Of a DNA stretch of 64,000 nt, positions 44,373 through 53,557 are shown piece by piece. The notes beneath the pieces were generated by a model that was not told the DNA's origin, did no database searches, and saw only the letters and a list, made by a program, of their open reading frames with translations. Within the stretch, counting starts at the first letter, position 1, and each line of letters begins with the position of its first letter. Made by a program: the position numbers and the translations under genes. Source of the DNA: Prochlorococcus marinus str. MIT 9314 (GTDB lineage Bacteria; Cyanobacteriota; Cyanobacteriia; PCC-6307; Cyanobiaceae); the NCBI RefSeq assembly GCF_000760035.1, contig NZ_JNAO01000011.1, forward strand, positions 1 through 64,000, given 5' to 3'.

Positions 44373-46595
44373 ATGTTCACATCATCTTCAATAATTGATA
44401 ATCTTAATCAGTCAGAAGGGTTAGAATATAAAAAATTATGCAGATTATTAAATATAACAAAGAAATCTGATAAAGATAAATTAGATATTGCTTTAAAAGC
44501 CCTAGAAGCACTTGAAATAATTAATAAAAATGAAGATGATGAATATACCTGCATAAAAGATAGTGATCATATAATCGCAAAAATAAGATGTAGTAGCAAA
44601 GGCTATTGCTTTGCTGTTAGGGGAAAAGACAAAGAAGATATCTATATCAAGGAAAATCTACTTAACTATGCCTGGAATGGAGATAAAGTTTTAGTAAGGA
44701 TAATAAAAGAGGGTTATAGAAGAAGATCCCCTGAAGGAATAGTTGATTGTATTCTTGAAAGATCAAATCAAATACTTCTTTCTAAAGTTGAAATAATAAA
44801 CAATGATGTATATGCAATCCCAATAGACGATAGGATCCTTTCTAAAATTAAACTTCCAAAAGAGAATAAAATATACACTTTCAATCCAGACTACAAGAAT
44901 ATAGTAAAAGTTGAGATTGATAGATTTCCCATAGGTCAAGAAGAAGGACTAGGTCATGTCATACAAGAGCTAAAACTAAACAATAATGAAGAGTATGATA
45001 CAGACTTTGTTTTATCTAAAAGCAATATCGTTAAATCATACAATTTCAATCATATTGAGTCTAAAAAAATAGAAAAAAGGGAGAGGATAGACCATACAGA
45101 TAAAAACTCTTATTTATTCAAAAGTTGGAATTCTAATAATTCTCCAATGCTCCCAATGATTCAAATAGAGCAGGGAAAAAATAAAAGTACTAAATTATGG
45201 ATACATACAAATAATCTTGCAGAAAGAGTAGATCTAAGTAGTAAAAAATCTCTAGAAATATTATTTAAAGGTTCTGAATCTTTGCCCTTATTAAATGATT
45301 GGCAAAACTACCTTAGTGAAGAAATAAGAAATGATTCTAAATTTAAATTTGGTGAAAAGAATGAAGCAATAAGCCTCTGTGTGCATTTAAATAGTGATAA
45401 TGAAATAATTGATTGGTCATTTCATCTTACTTTAGTAAAGTGCTCTCTTATTGTTGGAAGTGATCATACTGACGCGCTTCTATCTAGAAAAAGCAAATCA
45501 AGAATTACCTCTCGGGTATTAAAACCTATAAAGGAATATATCGAAGATTTAGATAAAATACTTGAAATTTCATCTTCATTCAGACAAAAACATCTATTGG
45601 AGGGTAAGGTTGAAATTCCTGCTCCACTTAATAAAATTGATGCTCTAGAAGAATTTTTTATTCATAATCCAGCTGAATATTCAAAAGGATATTTTGAATC
45701 ATTAAACAAAGAAGATTGCCAAACATACCTTTCACCAATACTACATGAAGCTAATTTAATATGGTTCAAACATTCAAATCAATATGGCTTAAAAAGCGCA
45801 GGGTACATTTCAAACGGAATAGATTACGTTAATGCAAATGAAATCATCAAATATTCAGAATTTATTGATAATGATATAGAGCTTAATGAAGATGGTAATT
45901 TGACATTTAGTCAAGTAATCAAATTATGTAGCGACGATAATAAAAAAAGAATCTTACATAAACTTCTAATTAATGAATTTAAGGACAATGAAATAAGCTT
46001 GATATCTAAAAATCCTGATAATGATGAATCAGACAAATTATTTATTTCTCCATGGACAATTCCTGGATTTGACTTCACTAATCTTATTAACCAGTACTGT
46101 ATTGTTAATATGATATTAAATGGTAAAAAATCAAAGAAGAATAATATTAATGCAATCAATATAGCGGAAAGTAATTCATTAGAATTAGTAAATTGGAGTA
46201 TATTTAATTCATCAATTTCAAAGAATCTGGAAATATTTTTTAACAAGTTTGTTATAGATAAACTTAATGAATACAAGTACAAAGTTAAGCAATATAAATC
46301 TAATATGATAAATATAAAAAAAGTAAGAAAAGCAGCAAAATTACAAGGTAATATTTATAGTGGGTTTATATTATCAGTGCAAACATATGGTTTCTTTGTT
46401 GAGATATCAGAACTTAATGTAGAGGGTTTAGTACACGTCAGCACTCTTAATAATGATTGGTATGAATATAGATCAAGGCAAAATCTATTAATTGGAAGGA
46501 AATCTAAAAAATCATATAAAGTTGGAGATGCAATAGAAGTAAAAATCATAAAAGTCGATATTCTTAAATATCAAATTGATTTAGAATTAACATAA
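44373..46595 (+). CDS. RNB-fold protein with C-terminal S1 domain, catalytic residues lost
   Basis: A 740-residue RNase II/R-like protein. The N-terminus holds a winged-helix and cold-shock-like part (SKGYCFAVRGKDKEDIYIKE in pieces), the middle an RNB-like fold, and residues about 655-738 an S1 domain (SGFILSVQTYGFFVEISEL and GLVHVSTL). The D-x5-D-x-D-D cluster expected near residues 252-265 is replaced by WNSNNSPMLPM. The SP-x-RRY-x-DL motif is replaced by SPWTIPGFDF at 559-568. It may relate to the cyanobacterial Zam group. An RNA-binding rather than nuclease role is likely. Confidence 0.8.
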   Translation: MFTSSSIIDNLNQSEGLEYKKLCRLLNITKKSDKDKLDIALKALEALEIINKNEDDEYTCIKDSDHIIAKIRCSSKGYCFAVRGKDKEDIYIKENLLNYAWNGDKVLVRIIKEGYRRRSPEGIVDCILERSNQILLSKVEIINNDVYAIPIDDRILSKIKLPKENKIYTFNPDYKNIVKVEIDRFPIGQEEGLGHVIQELKLNNNEEYDTDFVLSKSNIVKSYNFNHIESKKIEKRERIDHTDKNSYLFKSWNSNNSPMLPMIQIEQGKNKSTKLWIHTNNLAERVDLSSKKSLEILFKGSESLPLLNDWQNYLSEEIRNDSKFKFGEKNEAISLCVHLNSDNEIIDWSFHLTLVKCSLIVGSDHTDALLSRKSKSRITSRVLKPIKEYIEDLDKILEISSSFRQKHLLEGKVEIPAPLNKIDALEEFFIHNPAEYSKGYFESLNKEDCQTYLSPILHEANLIWFKHSNQYGLKSAGYISNGIDYVNANEIIKYSEFIDNDIELNEDGNLTFSQVIKLCSDDNKKRILHKLLINEFKDNEISLISKNPDNDESDKLFISPWTIPGFDFTNLINQYCIVNMILNGKKSKKNNINAINIAESNSLELVNWSIFNSSISKNLEIFFNKFVIDKLNEYKYKVKQYKSNMINIKKVRKAAKLQGNIYSGFILSVQTYGFFVEISELNVEGLVHVSTLNNDWYEYRSRQNLLIGRKSKKSYKVGDAIEVKIIKVDILKYQIDLELT

Positions 46596-46662
46596 ATATT
46601 TTTTCAAAAATTATATTATGGAAATATTAACCAAAAAAATTTAAGATAACTTTATTAGAAAT

Positions 46663-47106
46663 ATGTTTAAGAAAAAATATTTATTATTAACTCTTTTTTT
46701 ACTAATAATTATTCAAATTTTATTATATACAAATAATAATCAGAAGACTTCATTCAGATACTTTAAATGGACTCTCCAAGAAGTAAGTATAGGCAAGTTA
46801 ATCAGTATTTCATTTTTTTCAGGTTTATTTGTAAGCACTTTATTGAATACAACAATAACTAGTACTAGTTTCAGAAAAAAAACATTCGAAAATGTGGAAG
46901 ATGATTTTGTATCTAATAATATTGAGGAAGAAACGGAACCAAACGTTGAGATGCCGCCACAAAGGGATATTAGAGAAACTCAACCAACGATTTCTGTTAA
47001 TTACAGAGTAGTCAAAAATATGAATGATAATAATTTTAAAAAAGATCAAAGTTATTCAAATCAGAATATTAAAGATGACTGGGATAGTGCTGATAATGAT
47101 TGGTAG
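46663..47106 (+). CDS. membrane protein of unknown function, 147 aa
   Basis: The protein has two N-terminal membrane helices (YLLLTLFLLIIIQILLY and LISISFFSGLFVSTLL), a layout like LapA-type proteins, followed by a 95-residue acidic, Asn-rich cytoplasmic tail ending DDWDSADNDW. I do not recognise a family. It lies between the large RNB-S1 gene and the DUF2996 gene on the same strand. Confidence 0.68.
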   Translation: MFKKKYLLLTLFLLIIIQILLYTNNNQKTSFRYFKWTLQEVSIGKLISISFFSGLFVSTLLNTTITSTSFRKKTFENVEDDFVSNNIEEETEPNVEMPPQRDIRETQPTISVNYRVVKNMNDNNFKKDQSYSNQNIKDDWDSADNDW

Positions 47107-47164
47107 AAAAAAATTAATTAAAAAATGTTTTTTTAATTTATAATGGGATAAATAGTTTTTTTTT

Positions 47165-47731
47165 ATGGAAGAAAATTTAGACAAAAATAATGAAGTTAAT
47201 AAAGAAATATCTGACAACATTACACAATCAAACTCTGAGGAAATAAAAGAACCTAAATCAGAAAAAGTTATCAACATAGATATTAATAGTGGTGATTCTG
47301 CTACTAAAGTTGTTATAAAAAATGAAATTAATACTCCCGAAAAACCTATAACAAAACCAAAAAAAGATCTCCCAGTAGAGAAAAAGCCTTTCAAAGAATT
47401 TATTAATATGCACCTTATTCCCTCACTTACTGAGGAAATTAATCAAAGAGGATTAGAAATAAACAATATTAACCTCACTAACACAAATAGACCTATTGCT
47501 GGAGATAAATGTTGGGTAATAAATTGTGAAATTAAAGATACATGTAACTTTTGGTTATCCTTTGAGAAGGATGACATTAGTTCATTAAAAAGTATTTCTT
47601 TATCAAAACCTAATCAACAACCCAGTATTATTGAATCCTTTCTTATTGACGAAAAAAGAATTACCCTAAAATTAATAATTTCAAGAGTACTTCAAAGATT
47701 GAATGGGCAAAAGTTAATAGGAGTTAATTAG
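47165..47731 (+). CDS. DUF2996 family protein
   Basis: A 188-residue protein with a disordered, acidic N-terminal half (residues 1-75, rich in Asn, Glu, Lys and Pro) and a C-terminal DUF2996 domain. Domain marks are FKEFINMHLIPSLTEEI, GDKCWVINCEIKD and the strongly conserved ESFLIDEKRITLKLIISRV and RLNGQK. The family is confined to oxygenic phototrophs. The function is unknown, and it sits just before acsF. Confidence 0.8.
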   Translation: MEENLDKNNEVNKEISDNITQSNSEEIKEPKSEKVINIDINSGDSATKVVIKNEINTPEKPITKPKKDLPVEKKPFKEFINMHLIPSLTEEINQRGLEINNINLTNTNRPIAGDKCWVINCEIKDTCNFWLSFEKDDISSLKSISLSKPNQQPSIIESFLIDEKRITLKLIISRVLQRLNGQKLIGVN

Positions 47732-47811
47732 AAAAACAATAACACCAAGTTAACTTTTCCCTCGAAAATACAAATCATAGTAAATAATAGTATTAATAAA
47801 CCGAATAAAAA

Positions 47812-48984
47812 ATGGCTCAATCAACTGTTGAATCAAAAAATAAAAAAGATATTAATAATGGAAAGATACCAGCAAAAGAAACAATTTTGTCCCCAAGATT
47901 CTATACAACAGACTTTGAGGCTATGGAAAATATGGATTTATCAATAAACGAGGAGGAATTAGAAGCTATTTGTGAGGAATTTAGGAAAGATTACAATAGA
48001 CATCATTTTGTAAGAAATAGTGAATTTGAAGGCGCTGCAGAAAAATTAGATACTGAGACAAGAGAGCTTTTTGTTGATTTTCTCGAGGGAAGTTGTACAT
48101 CAGAATTTTCAGGTTTTTTACTTTACAAGGAACTTAGTAAGAGAATTAAAGTCAAAAACCCTCTACTTGCTGAATGTTTTGCTCATATGGCCAGAGACGA
48201 AGCAAGACATGCAGGTTTTTTAAATAAATCAATGAGTGACTTTGGACTTCAGTTAGATTTAGGTTTTTTAACAGCCAATAAAGATTACACTTATTTCCCT
48301 CCAAGAAGTATTTTTTACGCTACTTATTTATCCGAAAAAATAGGTTATTGGAGATACATAGCAATTTATAGGCATCTCGAAAAGAACCCTGATAGCAAAA
48401 TTTTTCCACTATTTAATTACTTTGAAAATTGGTGTCAAGATGAAAATAGACATGGGGATTTCTTTGACGCATTAATGAAAGCACAGCCACGTACTGTTAA
48501 ATCATTAAGCCAAAAAATTACCATTGGCGGCTCTACTTTTACACACCCATTATTCGACTACTTCCATAGGTTTAGATATTTCTTGAATAATCTTCCATTA
48601 ACATCCAAGTTATGGTCAAGGTTCTTTCTATTAGCTGTATTTGCAACTATGTATGCAAGGGATTTGGGAATTAAAAAAGATTTCTACAGTTCTTTAGGTT
48701 TAGATGCCAGAGATTACGACCAGTTTGTTATTAATAAAACAAATGAAACTGCAGCTAGAGTTTTCCCTGTAGTAATGGACGTTTATGATAAATCTTTTTA
48801 TGGAAGATTAGATAAAATAGTAGAGAATAATAAGGTTCTTTCTGATATTGCAAACAGTGATGAAAATAAAGTATCTAAAACTTTTAAAAAAGTACCTAAA
48901 TATTTATCAAACGGTTACCAGTTATTAAGACTATACTTATTAAAACCTCTTGATAGCAAAGATTTCCAACCTTCGATTAGATAA
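47812..48984 (+). CDS. acsF: Mg-protoporphyrin IX monomethyl ester oxidative cyclase
   Basis: A 390-residue aerobic cyclase (AcsF/CycI/ChlA) that forms ring E of chlorophyll, making divinyl protochlorophyllide. The diiron ligands are visible in DEARHAGF (E130, H133) and [11 protein letters not shown] (E211, H214), with [10 protein letters not shown] before. The product is close to the cyanobacterial average in length. It has its own upstream gap of 80 bases. It works downstream of ChlH, whose gene closes this window. Confidence 0.96.
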   Translation: MAQSTVESKNKKDINNGKIPAKETILSPRFYTTDFEAMENMDLSINEEELEAICEEFRKDYNRHHFVRNSEFEGAAEKLDTETRELFVDFLEGSCTSEFSGFLLYKELSKRIKVKNPLLAECFAHMARDEARHAGFLNKSMSDFGLQLDLGFLTANKDYTYFPPRSIFYATYLSEKIGYWRYIAIYRHLEKNPDSKIFPLFNYFENWCQDENRHGDFFDALMKAQPRTVKSLSQKITIGGSTFTHPLFDYFHRFRYFLNNLPLTSKLWSRFFLLAVFATMYARDLGIKKDFYSSLGLDARDYDQFVINKTNETAARVFPVVMDVYDKSFYGRLDKIVENNKVLSDIANSDENKVSKTFKKVPKYLSNGYQLLRLYLLKPLDSKDFQPSIR

Positions 48985-49015
48985 TCTTTAATACAGAGAA
49001 GATTTATAGACTCAT

Positions 49016-50437
49016 ATGCTTACGTCACAAATCAAATCAAATGAAATCGTTTTTGGTAGTTGCAATAAAGATTTATTAGAAGAAATCATTTTCTACGGAA
49101 TTAAACTTGGTGCTGATTTTGTAGAAATATTTATAGAGAATACTGACAACTCAAGCGTGTTAGCAGAAGAAGATTTTATTACAAGTGTAAGTCCATCATT
49201 TGGAAAGGGTGCTGGCATTAGAATTTTCAAGGGAAAAAAGGATGGATTTGTAAGTACAAATGATTTAACAAAGCATGGCTTGATGAGATCGGTATCTCAG
49301 GCTATTGAGATGTTAGACATAACAGACAACAAAAAAGAACTATTTAACGGTTTAAATAAACATAGGGACTATAGTTTATCCAAGAAAAAATGGATTAATG
49401 AAGTCCCATCTATTCATGAGATAAGTGAAAAACTACTAGTTAGCACAAAGTCTTTAAAAAAAAATAATAAAATAATAACTAGGAAAGGAAGTTACTCAAG
49501 AAATCTTCAAGAAGTAATTATAGCCTCCAGTGACGGAACCTATGTCTCAGATATTAGATTGCATCAAACAGTTGGTCTCAACGTAATTGCAAGTGATGCC
49601 CAATATAGATCTAGTGGAAGTAGAAGATTTGGATCGTCAGGAATGCCTAATGAATTTAGATTATGGGATCACGAAAAAGCAGCTAATGATGTGTTTGAAA
49701 GTTCAATGAACATGTTGTATGCAGATTATGTTGATGCAGGACAAATGCCTGTTGTATTAGCTAATAAATTTGGTGGCGTTATATTCCATGAAGCCTGTGG
49801 TCATTTACTTGAAACTACTCAAATAGAGAGAGGAACAACACCATTTGAGAATAAATTGAATGAAAAAATTGCACATGAATCTGTAACAGCAATAGATGAA
49901 GGGATATCAGAAGGATCCTTCGGTTCATTATCAGTAGATGATGAAGGTATGGAACCCGAAAAATCAGTTCTTATAAAAGATGGAATTTTAAAAAAATTCA
50001 TATCCGATAGGGCAGGTGAATTAAGAACTGGCCATAAAAGAACAGGAAGTGGAAGAAGACAAAATTATTCTTTTGCTGCAGCTTCAAGAATGAGAAATAC
50101 TTATATAGCTAAAGGTGAGCACTCTAAAGAGGATTTAATCAATAGTATTAGTGAAGGGCTTTACTGCAAATCAATGGGTGGTGGCAGTGTAGGTGCTACA
50201 GGACAATTTAATTTTGCGGTAGAAGAAGGATATCTTATTAAAAATGGAAAATTAACTAGTCCAGTAAAGGGAGCAACATTGATCGGTGAGGCTAAAGAAG
50301 TTATGCCAAAAATATCAATGTGCGGAAATGATCTCGAATTGGCTCCTGGATTCTGTGGATCCATTAGTGGAAGTGTCAACGTAACTGTTGGCCAACCTCA
50401 TATTAAGGTTGATTCAATAACAGTTGGCGGAAGATAA
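49016..50437 (+). CDS. tldD: metalloprotease TldD
   Basis: A 473-residue subunit of the TldD/TldE metalloprotease. The zinc motif HEACGH (residues 258-263, H-E-x-x-x-H) is intact, so this is the active subunit. GSGRRQNYSFAAASRMRNTY (in pieces) and GGGSVGATGQFNFAV are family segments. The complex degrades unfolded peptides and matures some peptides. It is followed 3 bases later by tldE. Confidence 0.94.
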   Translation: MLTSQIKSNEIVFGSCNKDLLEEIIFYGIKLGADFVEIFIENTDNSSVLAEEDFITSVSPSFGKGAGIRIFKGKKDGFVSTNDLTKHGLMRSVSQAIEMLDITDNKKELFNGLNKHRDYSLSKKKWINEVPSIHEISEKLLVSTKSLKKNNKIITRKGSYSRNLQEVIIASSDGTYVSDIRLHQTVGLNVIASDAQYRSSGSRRFGSSGMPNEFRLWDHEKAANDVFESSMNMLYADYVDAGQMPVVLANKFGGVIFHEACGHLLETTQIERGTTPFENKLNEKIAHESVTAIDEGISEGSFGSLSVDDEGMEPEKSVLIKDGILKKFISDRAGELRTGHKRTGSGRRQNYSFAAASRMRNTYIAKGEHSKEDLINSISEGLYCKSMGGGSVGATGQFNFAVEEGYLIKNGKLTSPVKGATLIGEAKEVMPKISMCGNDLELAPGFCGSISGSVNVTVGQPHIKVDSITVGGR

Positions 50438-50440
50438 GAT

Positions 50441-51793
50441 ATGAATTCAAGAGAAATCACAACTCAAATCTCCAAAACTGCAGATTTCCTAAATCTTAAA
50501 AAATGGGATTATGGAGCAAGCTTCTCTAATGATTATTCTGTGCAAGTAGATAAAGGAGAGGCTAAACAACTTAAGGCATCACAAAAACAAATCTTAACTA
50601 TAAGAGTTTGGAATCAATCTAATCTAGTTGGTATTACTACAACAAGTGATATTAGTGAATCTGGTATTAAAAAGGCTCTTAAGCAAGCAAATATAGCTTC
50701 TGATTTCGGCAATAAGAATGAATCTACAGAATTTTCACCACTAGCAAAGGATCCTATTAAAGTTAAGGAAGTTAAAAAAAGAAATCCTGTTGGAATAAAA
50801 AAATTACTTACAGTTTTAAGAGAAGCGGAAGTAAAACTATTAGAAAGTCATGAATCCATAAAATCTGTTCCATATAATGGTTTATCTGAGAGTTTCTTTG
50901 AGAGAGTTTATGCAAATAGTGAGGGTGCCTTTCGAAGTTATTCCAAAAGTCAAGCAGCCCTATATTTATATGCAAGAGCAGAAGAGAAAAATAAGAAGCC
51001 TCGTAGTTCAGGTTCCGTAAAACTTGGATATGGAGCTGATGATATAGATATAGAGTCGTGTATTAAAGAGGCTTCAAATAAAACAATTTCTCATTTAAAT
51101 TATTCATCTATTAAAACTGATAAATATTTAATATGTTTTTCCCCAGAGTCTTTTTTAACTATCATTAACGCCTTTAGCTCAATGTTTAATGCTAGAAGCA
51201 TCATTGATGGAGTGAGCTTATCTAATAAAAATTCAATCGGAGAGAAACTATCTACAGAAGCACTTAATATTTATGATGATGGCCTTCACGAAAAGAATAT
51301 TTCTTCAACACCTTTTGATGGAGAGGGAACCCCAACCAAAAGACTATGTCTAATTAACAGAGGGAGAATTGAAAATTTTATACATTCTGAATCAACTGCA
51401 AGAATATTTAAAACGACTCCCACTGGCCACGCTGGACTAGGATCAAAAGTATCAGTATCTCCCGATTGGATCGTAGTTGAAAAGTCAGATGAAAACTTTG
51501 ATCTAAAAACATCACTCGATCACTCTACTTATGAGGGAGAATTTGTTTATATAGAGGAGTTAAATGCAATCCATGCAGGTGTCAGAGCAAGTCAAGGTTC
51601 ATTTTCTCTTCCATTTGATGGATGGCTCTACAAAAACGGAAAAAAAATCTCAATAGAATCTGCCACCGTAGCAGGGGATATCAAATATCTTTTGAAAAAT
51701 ATAGTAAATATTGAATCAAGCCAGGAGGTAACAACAAGTGGAATTTCTCCACATATATGGGTAGATGAATTATCAATAACTGGTGACGCGTGA
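50441..51793 (+). CDS. tldE: TldE/PmbA family protein
   Basis: A 450-residue partner of TldD. It lacks the HExxxH motif, as expected for the non-catalytic subunit, and carries STPFDGEGTPTKRLCLINRG and the C-terminal GDIKYLLKNI. The TldD/TldE heterodimer forms the active chamber. The gene is 3 bases after tldD and its stop overlaps fmt by the 4 bases GTGA. Confidence 0.93.
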   Translation: MNSREITTQISKTADFLNLKKWDYGASFSNDYSVQVDKGEAKQLKASQKQILTIRVWNQSNLVGITTTSDISESGIKKALKQANIASDFGNKNESTEFSPLAKDPIKVKEVKKRNPVGIKKLLTVLREAEVKLLESHESIKSVPYNGLSESFFERVYANSEGAFRSYSKSQAALYLYARAEEKNKKPRSSGSVKLGYGADDIDIESCIKEASNKTISHLNYSSIKTDKYLICFSPESFLTIINAFSSMFNARSIIDGVSLSNKNSIGEKLSTEALNIYDDGLHEKNISSTPFDGEGTPTKRLCLINRGRIENFIHSESTARIFKTTPTGHAGLGSKVSVSPDWIVVEKSDENFDLKTSLDHSTYEGEFVYIEELNAIHAGVRASQGSFSLPFDGWLYKNGKKISIESATVAGDIKYLLKNIVNIESSQEVTTSGISPHIWVDELSITGDA

Positions 51794-52776
51794 GAATTAT
51801 ATTCTGGGGAACACCTGAATATTCAATTCCTAGTCTTGATATTTTTATTAAATCTAAGCACGAGGTAATTGCAGTAGTTAGCCAACCGGATAAGAAGAGA
51901 TCTCGGGGAAATAAATTAATAGCCTCACCTGTAAAAAGCATTGCTGAGAAAGAATCTATAAAAATTTATACTCCAGAAAAAATCAGGGGCAATATAGATT
52001 TTATAAATGAACTTAAATCACTTTCTTGTGATTTATTTATTGTTATAGCTTACGGGAAAATTTTACCCAAAGAGATATTGGAAATTCCAAAATTTGGTTG
52101 TTGGAACGCACATGCTTCATTACTGCCAAGATGGCGTGGTGCCGCCCCAATTCAATGGTCCCTAATAAGAGGCGATGAATTTACTGGTGTAGGAATCATG
52201 AAAATGAATGAGGGACTGGATACTGGCGACATATTGTTGGAAGAAAAAATTAAAATTAGTAATAACGATAATTTAAATACACTATCGGAAAAACTTAGTA
52301 TTTTATCGGCAAAATTATTTTTAAATGCTACATCTATAATCGATGAAAATATTAATAAAAATACTAATCCTCAATTAATAAAACAAAATACCCTTGGAAG
52401 AGAAATTACTTACGCAAGAATGATTGAAAAATCAGACTTTAAAGTTGATTGGGGTAATGAGGCAATTAAAATTTCTCAAAAAATAAAAGGACTATACCCA
52501 CGAACAAATACAAATTTTAGAGGTAAGAACCTTAAAATACTTAAAATCAAAGTTTTGACTAGTGATGTAATTAAAAATGAAAAATACCTTTTCATGAGCA
52601 ATTATTCAAGACCAGGTTTTATTCTTGCTGTAATAGAAAATGAAGGAATTATAATTTCAACTAAAACTGATCCGATTATTTTGTTAGAAGCAAAACTTGA
52701 AGGCAAAAACATTTCTAGCAAAAAGCAATTGATTCAACAGTTAAAGCCATCAGCAGGTGAATATCTCTCAGATTAA
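51790..52776 (+). CDS. fmt: methionyl-tRNA formyltransferase
   Basis: A 328-residue enzyme that formylates initiator Met-tRNA for translation initiation. Marks are IIFWGTPEYSIPSLDIF at the start, NAHASLLPRWRGAAPIQW with catalytic Asn and His, and GIMKMNEGLDTGDIL. The C-terminal tRNA-binding domain ends with LKPSAGEYLS. The start is a GTG overlapping the tldE stop. The stop shares a TTAA with the convergent terC-like gene. Confidence 0.95.
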   Translation: MRIIFWGTPEYSIPSLDIFIKSKHEVIAVVSQPDKKRSRGNKLIASPVKSIAEKESIKIYTPEKIRGNIDFINELKSLSCDLFIVIAYGKILPKEILEIPKFGCWNAHASLLPRWRGAAPIQWSLIRGDEFTGVGIMKMNEGLDTGDILLEEKIKISNNDNLNTLSEKLSILSAKLFLNATSIIDENINKNTNPQLIKQNTLGREITYARMIEKSDFKVDWGNEAIKISQKIKGLYPRTNTNFRGKNLKILKIKVLTSDVIKNEKYLFMSNYSRPGFILAVIENEGIIISTKTDPIILLEAKLEGKNISSKKQLIQQLKPSAGEYLSD

Positions 52777-53486
52777 GTTTTAGATTCTTTTTTAGAGAAT
52801 CCCCAAATGAAAGCAAAAAGAATCAAAAAATAAAAATAATAGTCTGGAAGAATAGATTCTTTAATTAACGTATTTAGTAAAAGTTTAATCCCAACTATTA
52901 AAATTGCTACGTAACCGGCTGTTTCTAATCTAGAAAATATATCCAGAAGTTTTAGAAAAATCCCCGATGTAAATCTTAAGGCTAATACTCCAATCACTGC
53001 TCCAAATATAATTAATATGTATTGATCACTTATAGCTACTGCAGTAGTGATACTGTCTATGGAAAAAGCAAAATCAGTAATTGAAAGAAGCGCTACAACC
53101 CTTAAAAACCTAAAATTATTTTTATTATTATCTGTCCCATTTTCAGCGTTTTCTATATCTGAATTTAAAAAAATATTAGAGAAGAATAAATAAATTAAAT
53201 AAAAACCAGCAAAAACTCTAATAAAAATAAACTTTAGAAGAACATTAGATAATATGATTAGAATAATTCTAAATAATAAAGATATTGTTATACCAATATT
53301 TAAGGCTCTTGACCTTAATTCTGAACTATCGAGGGATTTAGTAAGAGAAGCTAGTGCTACAGCATTGTCTGCAGATAATAATAATTCTAGAGTAATTAAT
53401 ATTGGTAAAAGTGTAAAAATTTCATACCAACTGTCTACCTGATCTAGTGTGGGTATAAAAGAATTTATTGCGGCGGAATCCATCAA
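52773..53486 (-). CDS. TerC family membrane protein
   Basis: A 237-residue integral membrane protein with about seven helices matching the TerC family. The acidic intramembrane motif LLSADNAVALASL and the second one, VALLSITDFAFSIDSITTA (in pieces), are characteristic. In cyanobacteria and plastids TerC proteins are linked to metal (Mn) homeostasis and thylakoid protein insertion. Either role is possible. It is divergent from mfd. Confidence 0.88.
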   Translation of the reverse strand: MMDSAAINSFIPTLDQVDSWYEIFTLLPILITLELLLSADNAVALASLTKSLDSSELRSRALNIGITISLLFRIILIILSNVLLKFIFIRVFAGFYLIYLFFSNIFLNSDIENAENGTDNNKNNFRFLRVVALLSITDFAFSIDSITTAVAISDQYILIIFGAVIGVLALRFTSGIFLKLLDIFSRLETAGYVAILIVGIKLLLNTLIKESILPDYYFYFLILFAFIWGFSKKESKT

Positions 53487-53557
53487 ATATTATTCACAAT
53501 CAGTATAAAATCTAATATAATGGATCGGATATTTGTAATCAAGATTGATAGTTATAA

